A DNA stretch of 64,000 nucleotides, taken from positions 124,001 to 188,000 of the forward strand of contig NZ_VFOX01000002.1 of assembly GCF_006716345.1 (NCBI RefSeq), in the 5' to 3' direction. The notes under the pieces were generated by a model. It was not told where the DNA came from. It did no database searches and saw only the letters and a list, made by a program, of their open reading frames with translations. Within the stretch, counting starts at the first letter, position 1, and every line of letters begins with the position of its first letter. Source of the DNA: Microbacterium saperdae. Its GTDB lineage: Bacteria; Actinomycetota; Actinomycetes; Actinomycetales; Microbacteriaceae. Below are positions 25,627-33,925 of the stretch, in pieces. The position numbers and the translations under genes are program-made.

Positions 25627-26385
25627 ATGGCATCGTTCGACACCACATTGGGACTACAGGATCGACGCATCGTCGTCACCGGCGCCGCGAGCGGCATCGG
25701 CCGCGCGACCGCGCTCGCTCTCGCGGGAGCCGGCGCACGCCTGGCGCTCCTGGACTGGGACGAGGCGGGGCTCACGCAGACCGCCGCCGAGCTCCCCGTC
25801 GATACGGCCCCCCTGACGCAGCAGGTCGATGTCAGCGACGAGGGGTCCGTCGACGCCGCGTTCGAGGCGATCATCGCCGAATGGGGCGGGATCGACGTGC
25901 TCATCAACGTCGCCGGCATCATGCGCGACCAGATGGCGGACATCCGGAACATCACGGTGCAGGACTGGCAGCGCGTCCTCGACGTCAACCTCACCGGCAG
26001 CTTCCTCACCGCGCGCGCAGCCAGCCGGACCATGATCCCGGCCGGGGGCGGCGCCATCATCCTGGTCGGATCCCCCGCCGGCGTCTCCGGCGCCAGCGGC
26101 TCGATCTCGTACGGCAGCAGCAAGGGCGGCGTGAACGGCCTGGCGATGACCCTGGAGCGCCACCTGGGAGAGCACGGCATCCGCGTGCACAACTTCCTCC
26201 CCGGCTCCGTCGACACCCCGCTGTTCAACCGTTCGCTCGACAACGGCGTCGCCAACGGCGCGGATCAGTCCTATGCGGACCACGCCCGCGAGATCGCGGT
26301 CAGTCCCGAGGGCATCGGGCGCGCCCTCGCCATGCTGGCCTCGCCGTGGGCATCCGACCTGAAGGGCAACGTCTTCACGCGCTGA
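25627..26385 (+). CDS. Classical SDR-family oxidoreductase
   Basis: NAD(P)-dependent dehydrogenase of 252 aa with the cofactor motif TGAASGIGRA, NVAGIM, catalytic serine VGSPAG and YGSSK. The C-terminus is short (LKGNVFTR) and lacks the common VDGG ending. I prefer ATG 25627, where similarity begins, over ATG 25588 which has no ribosome site. It is divergent from the isomerase operon. The substrate is unknown; probably a polyol or sugar. Confidence 0.83.
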   Translation: MASFDTTLGLQDRRIVVTGAASGIGRATALALAGAGARLALLDWDEAGLTQTAAELPVDTAPLTQQVDVSDEGSVDAAFEAIIAEWGGIDVLINVAGIMRDQMADIRNITVQDWQRVLDVNLTGSFLTARAASRTMIPAGGGAIILVGSPAGVSGASGSISYGSSKGGVNGLAMTLERHLGEHGIRVHNFLPGSVDTPLFNRSLDNGVANGADQSYADHAREIAVSPEGIGRALAMLASPWASDLKGNVFTR

Positions 26386-26414
26386 GGCGGGACGACGGCG
26401 ATCGGATCGGACCA

Positions 26415-26443
26415 TTGGACTCTGTTTCGCTAAGCGGTACAGT
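26415..26443 (+). promoter_or_regulatory. Predicted promoter of the SDR-dehydrogenase-M81 operon
   Basis: -35 TTGGAC (26415-26420), a 17-nt spacer and -10 TACAGT (26438-26443). The next bases, GTTCCATTC (26445-26453), match the half-site of the IclR-type element at 30384-30419. A leader of about 140 nt follows. Confidence 0.5.
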
Positions 26444-26529
26444 GGTTCCATTCTTCGACGCGCCGTTGCTCGCCCTCGGCGCCGTCGCCCGTTCGGCGCG
26501 AACGCGCCTGACCTGCAAGGGAGCAGACC

Positions 26530-26595
26530 GTGTACCTGATGAGCATCGGCGCGATCGGCGCCGAGAGGCCGAGAAGAGCAGGGGCATTCGCATGA
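26530..26595 (+). CDS. Short upstream ORF (21 aa) overlapping the SDR start
   Basis: GTG 26530 has a good ribosome site (AAGGGAG, 6 nt away). It encodes MYLMSIGAIGAERPRRAGAF plus one residue and stops at a TGA inside the ATGA that begins the SDR at 26592. The 4-nt overlap is that of coupled genes. It may be a leader peptide or simply improve SDR translation. Confidence 0.35.
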   Translation: MYLMSIGAIGAERPRRAGAFA

Positions 26596-27332
26596 CCGAC
26601 TTCACGGGACTCGTCGCGATCATCACGGGAGCCGCGAGCGGCATCGGCGCCGCCACTGCGGCCGAACTGCTGTCGCGAGGCGCCACGGTCGCGATCCTCG
26701 ACCGCGACGTCTCCGGTGCGACTCCGGATGCGCTCGCAATCGCCTGCGACATCGCCGATCCTGCCGCGGTGAAGGTCACCGTGGCCCGCGTGGCCGAGGA
26801 GCTGGGCGGCATCGACATCGTCATCAACAACGCGGGAATCGGCGCCTCCGGCACCGTGGTCGACAACGACGACGCGGAGTGGGCGCGCGTGCTCGATGTG
26901 AATATCACCGGGATGGCACGCGTCGTGCGCGAGGCGCTCCCGCATCTCGCACGCTCGCACAGCGCGGCGATCGTGAACATGTCGAGCGCGGTCGCCTACG
27001 TCGGGGTGCGCAATCGTGCGCTGTACAGCGCCAGCAAGGCGGCGGTCGTCGGGCTCACGCTCGGCATGGCGGCCGACCACGTGCGCGACGGCATCCGGGT
27101 GAACGCCGTCGCCCCCGGCACGGCCGAGACCCCGTGGATCGGACGGCTCCTGCAGGAGTCGGATGATCCGGATGCGGCAGCGGAGGCCCTGCGCCAGCGA
27201 CAGCCGATCGGACGACTGGTCTCCCCCGTCGAGGTCGCCAGGGCGCTCGCCTACCTCGCCTCACCCCTGTCGGGCTCCACGACCGGAGAGATCCTCCGTG
27301 TCGACGGCGGCATGTCGAGCCTGCGGCTGTGA
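26592..27332 (+). CDS. Classical SDR-family oxidoreductase
   Basis: Dehydrogenase of 246 aa with the cofactor motif TGAASGIGAA, NNAGIG, NMSSA, YSASK and the C-terminal ILRVDGG. ATG 26592 overlaps the short ORF upstream. It is first full-length gene of an operon with a hydroxyacyl-CoA-dehydrogenase-like enzyme (overlap of 1 bp) and an M81 hydrolase. Confidence 0.88.
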   Translation: MTDFTGLVAIITGAASGIGAATAAELLSRGATVAILDRDVSGATPDALAIACDIADPAAVKVTVARVAEELGGIDIVINNAGIGASGTVVDNDDAEWARVLDVNITGMARVVREALPHLARSHSAAIVNMSSAVAYVGVRNRALYSASKAAVVGLTLGMAADHVRDGIRVNAVAPGTAETPWIGRLLQESDDPDAAAEALRQRQPIGRLVSPVEVARALAYLASPLSGSTTGEILRVDGGMSSLRL

Positions 27333-28246
27333 TGATGACGGCCCGAGACGAGTCGCGCCCCACCCGAGTCGCGGTGGTCGGCTTGGGCACGATGGGGATC
27401 GCGATCGCGAGACTGTTCGAGAATCACGGTCACGAGATCCGCGTCTTCGACACACGGGTGCAGGCGGCGGACCCGCCTGCACCGCTCGCGGGGATGAGAC
27501 TGCAGATCTGCACCACGATCAGAGAATGCGTGCAGGACGCGGACTTCGTCTTCGAAGCGGTCAGCGAAGACCTCGCGGTGAAGGAGTCCGTTCTTCGAGA
27601 GGTGTCGCGGTGGACCGCAGGCATCATCGCCTCGAACACCTCCACCTTCATGCCCCGCGTGCTCGCCGCATTCGTCGCGCGACCGGAGAACCTGCTCGTC
27701 GCGCACTTCTTCAATCCTGCAGACGTGGTGCCGCTCGTCGAGGTGGTCCCCCACGCCGGGACAGCGATCGAGGCGCGTCGGGCCATCGAGCGCCTTCTCC
27801 GTGATGCCGGGAAGAAGGTCGTGCTGCTCGAGAAGGAATGCGTCGGGTTCGTCGCCAATCGCCTGCAGGCCGCGGTGCTCCGCGAGAGCCTGTCCCTCAT
27901 CGAGCAGGGCGTCGTCTCCGCTGAGGATCTCGACGAAGTGGTGAGGAGCGCACTCGCCCCGCGATGGGCGATCGCGGGGCCGCTCGGCGTCGCAGATCTC
28001 GGCGGCCTGGACGTCTTCGTCGCTGTCTGCACGCAGATCTTCCCCGACCTCTCCGCCGCCCAGGAGCCGAGCCCGCTTCTGACCTCCCTGGTCGACTCGG
28101 GACGGATCGGCGCGAAAGCCGGCTCCGGCTTCTACCCGCACTCGGATCAGAGCGCTCGCGAATCCATGGAGCGGATCGCGGGACTGTTCGCCTCTCTCGC
28201 ACACGCCGACCCCACCACCCCTGAACGCCCTGGAGGCATCGCATGA
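27332..28246 (+). CDS. 3-hydroxyacyl-CoA dehydrogenase-like / L-gulonate 3-dehydrogenase-like protein
   Basis: NAD-dependent 6-phosphogluconate/hydroxyacyl-CoA dehydrogenase-fold protein of 304 aa. It has VVGLGTMGIAIARLF, SNTSTF, the catalytic His in VAHFFNPAD, then Glu in VEVVP, and the C-terminal domain GFVANRLQ and EDLDEVV. The short single-domain form resembles L-gulonate 3-dehydrogenase and carnitine/hydroxybutyryl-CoA dehydrogenases. Three start codons are possible (27329, 27332, 27335); I use 27332. No thiolase or CoA ligase is nearby, so a sugar-acid substrate is more likely. Confidence 0.82.
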   Translation: MMTARDESRPTRVAVVGLGTMGIAIARLFENHGHEIRVFDTRVQAADPPAPLAGMRLQICTTIRECVQDADFVFEAVSEDLAVKESVLREVSRWTAGIIASNTSTFMPRVLAAFVARPENLLVAHFFNPADVVPLVEVVPHAGTAIEARRAIERLLRDAGKKVVLLEKECVGFVANRLQAAVLRESLSLIEQGVVSAEDLDEVVRSALAPRWAIAGPLGVADLGGLDVFVAVCTQIFPDLSAAQEPSPLLTSLVDSGRIGAKAGSGFYPHSDQSARESMERIAGLFASLAHADPTTPERPGGIA

Positions 28247-29697
28247 AACGTGTCGGAATCGTCGGCGTCTTCCACGAGACGAACAGCTTCTCCGAGCACG
28301 GCACGGACAGGGAGTCGTTCCGTCCGCGCTGGTATCTCGGCGAGGAGTTCACCACCGCGTTCGCCGGCTCACGCACCGTCGGCGGCGGCTTCCTCGACGG
28401 GAATGCGGAGCACGGCGTCGAGAGCGTTCCGCTGTTCGGCGCCTACGCGACGCCGTCCGGCCAGATCACCGCGTCGACCTTCGCCGACATCCTCTCGGCG
28501 ATACGCACCACCCTCGAGCCCACAGCACCCGAACTCGACGGCATCCTGCTCGAGCTGCACGGCGACATGGACGTCGAACTCGTCTCCGACCCCGAGGAGA
28601 CGATCACCGCTCTCGTCCGTGAGCTGGTCGGCACGCTCCCGATCGTCGCCGTCCTGGACTTCCACACGAACATGAGCAGACCTCGACTCGCGCAGGCCGA
28701 CCTCCTGGTGGGATACCGGGAGAACCCGCACATCGACACCTACGACCGCGGAAGAGAGGCAGCAGCGCACCTCGCCCGGCTGCTCCGCGGTGAGGCCGCG
28801 CCCGCCCGCGCCCACCGGGGCCTGGCGATCGTCGCCCCTCCCGTCGCGCAGCGGACGACGATCGAGCCGTTCGCGACGATCACGGCGCGAGCGCGACAGC
28901 TCGCCGCGCATCCGGCGGTCTGGTCCGTGAATGTGCATGGTGGATATGCCTACCTCGATGCGTCCTACACCGGGATCGGCTTCACGGCGTTCGCGGATGC
29001 CGGCAGCGGCGAACTCGCGGACTCCATCGTCGCCGAGCTGAGCACGCTCACGACCACCCTCGCACCGACCCTCGTAAAGGAGTACCCCAGCCCGGAGAGT
29101 GCCGTCGCCACCGCGCTCGAGGGCGCTGGCGTATGCGCCATCGTCGACACCGGCGACAACATCAACGGCGGATCACCGGGAGACACGACGTGGCTCGCGC
29201 ACGCGGCCAGAACATACGCGCCCGCGAGGTTCCTGACCACGATCTGCGACCCCACAGCGATCGAACAGCTGCGCGACGTTCCGATCGGTGAGAGCGCCGC
29301 AGTGAGCATCGGGGGCTGGGCCGGCGAGAGCGCGGGTGCTCCTCTGGTCGGCACCGCGACGGTCGTCGGCCGCTCTGCAGGGGTGTTCGTGAACGAGGGC
29401 CCGATGGCGACCGGCGCGACGATCGACATGGGCGCCGCGTGCTGGGTGCGCCTGGACAACATCGACATCGTCCTGCAGCAGCGGGCGTCCCAGCCGAACG
29501 ATCCGCAGATGTTCCTCCACCTCGGTATCGATCCGCGCGGCTACGACGCCGTCATGCTCAAGGGCGCGGCCGCCGTCCGCGCCGGCTGGGCGCCGTACGT
29601 GGACGGATTCGTCGATGCAGGCACCCGCGGCGAGACCGACTCCGTGCTGGATCGTCTCCCCTACACGGCGTTCGAAAGGGGCCCGCGCGCGCACTGA
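28243..29697 (+). CDS. M81-family metallohydrolase (MlrC/microcystinase C-like)
   Basis: A 484-aa member of the M81 family, named after MlrC of the microcystin pathway and widespread in catabolic operons. The N-terminal domain contains the zinc ligands: HETNSFSEHGTD, LELHGDMD and FHTNM. The C-terminal MlrC domain has VDTGDNINGGSPGDTT. The start ATG overlaps the previous stop by 4 bp. Together with the creatininase-family and M20 hydrolases nearby, it points to amide or peptide-like bonds in the substrate of this region. Confidence 0.88.
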   Translation: MKRVGIVGVFHETNSFSEHGTDRESFRPRWYLGEEFTTAFAGSRTVGGGFLDGNAEHGVESVPLFGAYATPSGQITASTFADILSAIRTTLEPTAPELDGILLELHGDMDVELVSDPEETITALVRELVGTLPIVAVLDFHTNMSRPRLAQADLLVGYRENPHIDTYDRGREAAAHLARLLRGEAAPARAHRGLAIVAPPVAQRTTIEPFATITARARQLAAHPAVWSVNVHGGYAYLDASYTGIGFTAFADAGSGELADSIVAELSTLTTTLAPTLVKEYPSPESAVATALEGAGVCAIVDTGDNINGGSPGDTTWLAHAARTYAPARFLTTICDPTAIEQLRDVPIGESAAVSIGGWAGESAGAPLVGTATVVGRSAGVFVNEGPMATGATIDMGAACWVRLDNIDIVLQQRASQPNDPQMFLHLGIDPRGYDAVMLKGAAAVRAGWAPYVDGFVDAGTRGETDSVLDRLPYTAFERGPRAH

Positions 29698-29707
29698 GCG
29701 CGGGCCC
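29679..29707. terminator. Strong GC hairpin between convergent genes
   Basis: A perfect 10-bp stem, GGGCCCGCGC with GCGCGGGCCC, and a 9-nt loop. It includes the stop of the M81 gene and lies 9 nt before the stop of the RraA-like gene. There is no T run, as is common at this G+C. Confidence 0.55.
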
Positions 29708-29715
29708 TCGACCGC

Positions 29716-30372
29716 CTAGAGGATTCCGAACTTGGCGAAGGCCTCGGATGTCGACATGCCGCCCTTGAGCGCGGCGCGCACGTCGCTCTCGCCCGCCACC
29801 TTCTCGAATGCGAGGCGCAGCACCTCGCCGAGGCGTGCGTGCGGCACCACGACGAGTCCGTCCTCGTCGCCGAAGACCAGGTCCCCTCGTCCGGCGGGAA
29901 CTCCTGCGATGGTGATCGGCTGGTCGATCTCCACGACCTCGTCGCGCCCGTAGGAGTCCAGCGGCACGAGCCCCTTGACGAACGTCGGCATGCCGATCTC
30001 CACGATCTCGTCCGCGTCACGTGCGAAGCCGTCGACGATCACGCCTCGGCCGCCCGCGGACGAGACGGCGGTGGCGAGGAGGCCGCCGAAGATGGCACTG
30101 GTCGCGTGCTGGTCCATTGCGATCAGGAGGACGTCCTGGTCCTGGAGGTCATCGATGATCTGCATGAGAGCCGCGTACGGGGCCTCCGGCTCGCGGTTCA
30201 CGGAGACCGCACGGCAGGGCCGTGCGTAGCCCACGACGCGCATTCCGGCCTGCAGGGGGCGCAGCGACGGATCGGCGACCTGACCGCCCAGGCCCAGCCC
30301 GTCCATGATGTCGCTCAGCACCGCCGTGAAGAGGGTCGCGTTGATCTCCTCGATCGACCATGTGTCCTGCAC
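29716..30372 (-). CDS. RraA-like protein / 4-hydroxy-4-methyl-2-oxoglutarate aldolase family
   Basis: A 218-aa member of the RraA/HMG aldolase family. Catabolic members cleave 4-carboxy-4-hydroxy-2-oxoacids or decarboxylate oxaloacetate with Mg. The active-site block is FGGLLATAVSSAGGRG followed by VIVDGFARD, and the C-terminal GDLVFGDEDGLVVVP is typical. The usual acidic residue in G-E/D-LLATA is Gly here. GTG 30372 follows GAGGTGG. An IclR-type double operator precedes it. Confidence 0.82.
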   Translation of the reverse strand: MQDTWSIEEINATLFTAVLSDIMDGLGLGGQVADPSLRPLQAGMRVVGYARPCRAVSVNREPEAPYAALMQIIDDLQDQDVLLIAMDQHATSAIFGGLLATAVSSAGGRGVIVDGFARDADEIVEIGMPTFVKGLVPLDSYGRDEVVEIDQPITIAGVPAGRGDLVFGDEDGLVVVPHARLGEVLRLAFEKVAGESDVRAALKGGMSTSEAFAKFGIL

Positions 30373-30383
30373 GTTCCACCTCG

Positions 30384-30419
30384 TTCCATTCAGTGAACCC
30401 TGTTGTCCACTGAATGGAA
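30384..30419. promoter_or_regulatory. Perfect 12-bp inverted repeat, IclR-type double operator candidate
   Basis: TTCCATTCAGTG and CACTGAATGGAA flank a 12-nt spacer, filling the gap between the IclR stop (30421) and the RraA-like start (30372). Each half with its flank is itself nearly symmetric (GTTC...GAAC), the usual IclR site form. It could also act as an RNA hairpin. Confidence 0.55.
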
Positions 30420-30420
30420 T

Positions 30421-31194
30421 CTACAGTCCGGCCGCCTCTTCCGCAATGACCGCAGCCACCGCCCGGAGACGCGCAGCGACAACCGGGACCTTGTCCATCG
30501 GCAGGCGCGGAGTCACGGAGGAGACGCTGATGGCGATGCGGGGAGATTCGATCGGGATCGGCACCGCGATGCACCGCCCACCGATCTCGTTCTCCTCGTC
30601 ATCCACGGCGTATCCCTGGGCTCGCACCCGATCGAGGTCATCACGGAGCGCCGGCCATGAGAGGATCGTGCGCTCGGTGCGGGGGGAGAAGCGCTCGCCG
30701 ACCAGCTTCTCCGCCGCCTCGAGCGGCATACGGGCGAGGATCGCCTTGCCGAGCGCGGTGCAGTGCAGCGCGTCACGGTCGCGCGGCCGCGCCGCCAGCC
30801 GCACCGCGTGAGTGCTCTCGACGATGTCCACATAGGCGACTTCGCGGCCCACGAGGATCCCCATGTTCGCCGTCTCGCCGAGCTCGTCCCTGAGCCGCTC
30901 CAGGTGCGGGCGAGCGATCTGGCCGAGTCGCTCCAGATGATCGGCCTGCAGCGAGTACACCCCGACGCCCAGCCGGAAGTCGTTGGAGTCGCCGACGCGC
31001 TCGACATAGTTGCGAGCGACCAGGGTGGAGAGGTAGCGGAACGCCGAAGTCTTCGGGAGCCCGCATGCTTTCGCGAGTGCGGTGAGCGAGACCGGGCCGC
31101 CCGACGCCGCCAGAGTGTCCAAGAGGTCGCAGGTCCTCTCGACAGCACGGATGCCGTAGAGATTGACGTCGTCGCCGGGTGCTTCTGTAGCCAT
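30421..31194 (-). CDS. IclR-family transcriptional regulator
   Basis: A 257-aa regulator with an N-terminal winged helix (about residues 15-62; LTALAKACGLPKTSAFRYL) and the IclR effector domain (from about 85; ALHCTALGKAILA and GCIAVPI-type motifs). ATG 31194 has no ribosome site; a CATACT -10 lies 7 nt upstream, so it may be leaderless. It is followed by the RraA-like gene on the same strand and probably controls it through the element at 30384, and perhaps the operon at 26592. Confidence 0.92.
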   Translation of the reverse strand: MATEAPGDDVNLYGIRAVERTCDLLDTLAASGGPVSLTALAKACGLPKTSAFRYLSTLVARNYVERVGDSNDFRLGVGVYSLQADHLERLGQIARPHLERLRDELGETANMGILVGREVAYVDIVESTHAVRLAARPRDRDALHCTALGKAILARMPLEAAEKLVGERFSPRTERTILSWPALRDDLDRVRAQGYAVDDEENEIGGRCIAVPIPIESPRIAISVSSVTPRLPMDKVPVVAARLRAVAAVIAEEAAGL

Positions 31195-31242
31195 GGTTAC
31201 GAGTATGTGGCATCGGTCCGTGCCGGACAGCCCCCTGCCTCC

Positions 31243-31248
31243 TATGCT
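31243..31248 (+). promoter_or_regulatory. -10 element of a leaderless-type start
   Basis: TATGCT lies exactly 6 nt before ATG 31255. Confidence 0.45.
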
Positions 31249-31254
31249 GAGCGC

Positions 31255-32208
31255 ATGATCGCCGACGAACCGGATGCCGTGTCCCGCCGCGTGGTGTTCC
31301 GCCGCTTCGGCGGCCCGGAGGTGCTCGAGGTCGAGCTGCGGCCGATCCCCGTGCCGGCGCCCGACGAGGTGCTCGTGCGGGTCGCCGCGGCCGGGGTGAA
31401 CCCCGTCGATTGGAAGCTCTTCAGCGGGCAGCCGCTGCACGACTCCTATGAGCGGAACCTCCCCTCGGGCAACGGCTATGACTTCGCGGGCACGATCGCC
31501 GCGACCGGGGCGGATGTCGAGGGCTGGCGCGTCGGCGACCGGGTGTTCGGCGGACTCCGCTATCACGCGCAGGCGGACCATCTCGTGATCGACCCCCGCC
31601 TGCTGGTGCGCGTGCCGCAGGGGTTGTCGCTGCTCGTGGCCGGGTCACTGAACGTGGTCGGACGCACCGCCTTCGCGAGCGTCGAGTCGCAGCATCTCAC
31701 CGCGGACGACGTGGTGCTGGTCAGCGGGGCAGCCGGTGGCGTCGGCATCCTCACCGCGCAGCTCGCCGCCCGGACCGGCGCACGCGTCTACGGCACCGCG
31801 AGCCCGCGCAACCATGCTCTGCTGCGACGGCTCGGCGTGCATCCGCTGGCCTACGGAGACAACCTTGCCGATCGGCTGCGCACCGCCGCGCCCGAGGGGC
31901 TCACCGTCGTGTTCGACACCGTGGGACACGGCACCGTCGAGTTGGGCCTCGCTCTCGGCGTGATCCCGGAGCGGATCAACTCGGTCGCCGACTACGAGGC
32001 GCGGCAGCGGCATCCGATCGCCGGAGTGGGCGGGGCCGCCGCCGGTCCTCGCGAGCTCGCGATCGTGGCACAGCTGCTCGCCGACCGCGCGATCGAACTG
32101 CCCATCGATTCGGTGCATCAGCTCGGGAGCGTGCGCGAGGCCTACGCGCGGTCCATCGCCGGTCATGCGACGGGGAAGATCGTGATCACCACGGCATCGC
32201 GGTCGTGA
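31255..32208 (+). CDS. NADPH:quinone reductase-like MDR protein
   Basis: Zinc-free medium-chain dehydrogenase/reductase of 317 aa (quinone oxidoreductase group). GVNPVDWKLFSGQP is the typical substrate-side loop, and the NADPH fold contains SGAAGGVGILTAQLA. The C-terminus GKIVIT is standard. It is divergent from the IclR gene with 60 bp between starts. No metal-binding cysteines are seen. Confidence 0.9.
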   Translation: MIADEPDAVSRRVVFRRFGGPEVLEVELRPIPVPAPDEVLVRVAAAGVNPVDWKLFSGQPLHDSYERNLPSGNGYDFAGTIAATGADVEGWRVGDRVFGGLRYHAQADHLVIDPRLLVRVPQGLSLLVAGSLNVVGRTAFASVESQHLTADDVVLVSGAAGGVGILTAQLAARTGARVYGTASPRNHALLRRLGVHPLAYGDNLADRLRTAAPEGLTVVFDTVGHGTVELGLALGVIPERINSVADYEARQRHPIAGVGGAAAGPRELAIVAQLLADRAIELPIDSVHQLGSVREAYARSIAGHATGKIVITTASRS

Positions 32209-32232
32209 CGGCACGCCCCCGGCGACGACCGC
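32199..32232. terminator. Bidirectional hairpin between convergent genes
   Basis: GCGGTCGT and ACGACCGC form a perfect 8-bp stem with an 18-nt loop, filling the gap between stops at 32208 and 32233. Confidence 0.45.
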
Positions 32233-32904
32233 TCAGCTGATCGTCGTCGCCACGATCACCGGGGTCATGACCGCCATCATGGTCGCGGCGATCGCGGAGT
32301 TCACGGCCACCGAGACGGCACCGCCCGCGGGCGAGCCGGTGGTGAGCGCTTCGATCCGCTTGCGCAGCTGGCCGGCGGAGAGCTGGCCGACCTCCTGGCG
32401 GAGCAGCGGATGAGCGGCGTTGAGCCCCTGCAGGATGGCGAGCAGCGTGAGGTCGGCCTGAGTGGGCGCCGCGGTACCCGCGATGACCGCAGCCAGCCGC
32501 GAGCGCAGCAGAGCCTCAGGACCAGGGTCGGACTCGGGGGTGCGCTCCGCACCCCATCCGAAGAAACCGCGCTCGCCGCGCGCGAGCACGCCCTGAACCA
32601 CCAGTGAGGCGACGACCTCATCGAGGGGATCGAGCTTCGTCGAGTACACCAGCGATTGCAGGCGCTTGCCGCTGAGCGGAACCAGCCGGGCGAGCACCGC
32701 GTCGAGCACCGGGTTCCCGGTCGGCTCTGCCGAGACGACCTGCACCGTGGCCTTCTTGTCCTCTGTCACGATCACTCGGCCGTGCAGCGTGAGGTCGACG
32801 ATCACGGCAGCGACCTCGCCGAACAGGCGGTACGACGCGGCGGAGGTCTCGAGGCGGCCGTCCGGTCGCAGCAGCAGAAGGTGGAGCTCTTCGACGATCA
32901 GCAT
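32233..32904 (-). CDS. GPP34 (GOLPH3/VPS74-like) family protein
   Basis: A 223-aa bacterial member of the Golgi phosphoprotein 3 family, which in eukaryotes binds phosphoinositides and sorts Golgi enzymes; the bacterial role is unknown. It has the family start MLIVEELHLLLLRPDGR, the YRLFGEVAAVIVDLTL helix, and a hydrophobic C-terminal helix (SAIAATMMAVMTPVIVATT) that may touch the membrane. ATG 32904 lies 6 nt after TACCGT (minus strand), a leaderless-type start. Confidence 0.88.
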   Translation of the reverse strand: MLIVEELHLLLLRPDGRLETSAASYRLFGEVAAVIVDLTLHGRVIVTEDKKATVQVVSAEPTGNPVLDAVLARLVPLSGKRLQSLVYSTKLDPLDEVVASLVVQGVLARGERGFFGWGAERTPESDPGPEALLRSRLAAVIAGTAAPTQADLTLLAILQGLNAAHPLLRQEVGQLSAGQLRKRIEALTTGSPAGGAVSVAVNSAIAATMMAVMTPVIVATTIS

Positions 32905-32910
32905 GACGCC

Positions 32911-32916
32911 ACGGTA
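32911..32916 (-). promoter_or_regulatory. -10 element of a leaderless-type start
   Basis: TACCGT on the minus strand, exactly 6 nt before ATG 32904. Confidence 0.4.
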
Positions 32917-33015
32917 CGACGCCGCCTCGCCTGCTCGCATCCCCCGCACGACGGATGCCGGACGCGAGAACGCCGCGCACCCTGGACGGGATGCGCGGCG
33001 TTCGGAGAGAAGCTG

Positions 33016-33678
33016 TTACTCGCCGGCGGCGATCTTCTTCGCGTCGTCCGTGTTGAGCACGCGGAACAGGATCGCGGCGATCACGGCACCGACGATCGGG
33101 GCGACGAAGTAGAGCCACAGGGAGCTCCACGCGAAGTGACCGCTGACCGAGAGTCCGAGCGCGACGGCCGGGTTGAAGCCACCACCCGAGATCGAGCCGA
33201 CCGTGGTCGCACCGACGAAGACGACGCCACCGATCGCGAGACCGTAGAACGAGTTGCCCGCGGTGTCCTTCGAGGTCGCGACGTTCAGCACGACGTAGAC
33301 CAGGATCAGCGTGAAGAGCGCCTCGACGAGGAAGGCGGGGCCGACCTCGATGACCATGGCCTTCTCACCGGCCGGCCACACGGTCAGGCTCACCAGTGCG
33401 GCAAGCACGCCACCGACGAGCTGAGCGATCAGATAGGCGACGAAGTCGACGACGCTGAGGCCGCCGCGCAGGAAGACACCGACCGAGACGGCGGGGTTGA
33501 GGTGCGCACCCGAGATGTGGCCCGTCGCGTAGACGAGGACGGCCAGCGTGAAACCGATGGCCAGCGGAGTCAGCGGGTTGCCGCTGTTGACGGCGGCGAT
33601 GATCGCGAGGACGAAGAGGAAGGTCGCGAGCGCTTCGGCGAGCGCCTTGCGTGCGGTACCGGTCATGAGTGAACCCAT
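33016..33678 (-). CDS. Aquaporin (MIP family)
   Basis: Membrane channel of 220 aa with six hydrophobic segments and the two pore motifs HLNPAVS and GFNPAVA. It conducts water or small neutral solutes. Two starts are possible (33678 and 33666). A TATATT -10 on the minus strand lies at 33751-33756, giving a leader of about 70 nt. Confidence 0.93.
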   Translation of the reverse strand: MGSLMTGTARKALAEALATFLFVLAIIAAVNSGNPLTPLAIGFTLAVLVYATGHISGAHLNPAVSVGVFLRGGLSVVDFVAYLIAQLVGGVLAALVSLTVWPAGEKAMVIEVGPAFLVEALFTLILVYVVLNVATSKDTAGNSFYGLAIGGVVFVGATTVGSISGGGFNPAVALGLSVSGHFAWSSLWLYFVAPIVGAVIAAILFRVLNTDDAKKIAAGE

Positions 33679-33823
33679 TTCTTGTGAGGTTGTGAGCGAT
33701 ACGCATGATCGCCCGCGCACTCGGCCGGCTCCCCCGCCTCGCGCGACCACAATATATCGGCTCTCCGAGACCGAGGCGTGGGGACTCGCGGTTTTTCTGT
33801 GAGAAGGCTGAGTGTGACGGAGC

Positions 33824-33849
33824 CCGGGGAATCTCCGGAATGTCCCCGG
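33824..33849. repeat. Inverted repeat in the aquaporin/permease divergent region
   Basis: CCGGGGA and TCCCCGG are separated by 12 nt. It lies about 65 nt upstream of the permease -10. Function unknown; it may be an operator. Confidence 0.3.
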
Positions 33850-33913
33850 TAGGAGCACTGCGACAGCCACGCGAGGCGGTGTCAACCCCGTCGTCGTCTC
33901 CCACCCCGGCACC

Positions 33914-33919
33914 TACCGT
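33914..33919 (+). promoter_or_regulatory. -10 element of a leaderless-type start
   Basis: TACCGT lies exactly 6 nt before ATG 33926. Confidence 0.4.
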
Positions 33920-33925
33920 GTGAGG

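Noticed and set aside
25545..27332. An apparent 595-residue fusion ending in an SDR
   Set aside because: Its first half is an out-of-frame copy of the SDR at 25627. The true second SDR starts at ATG 26592 with its own promoter upstream.
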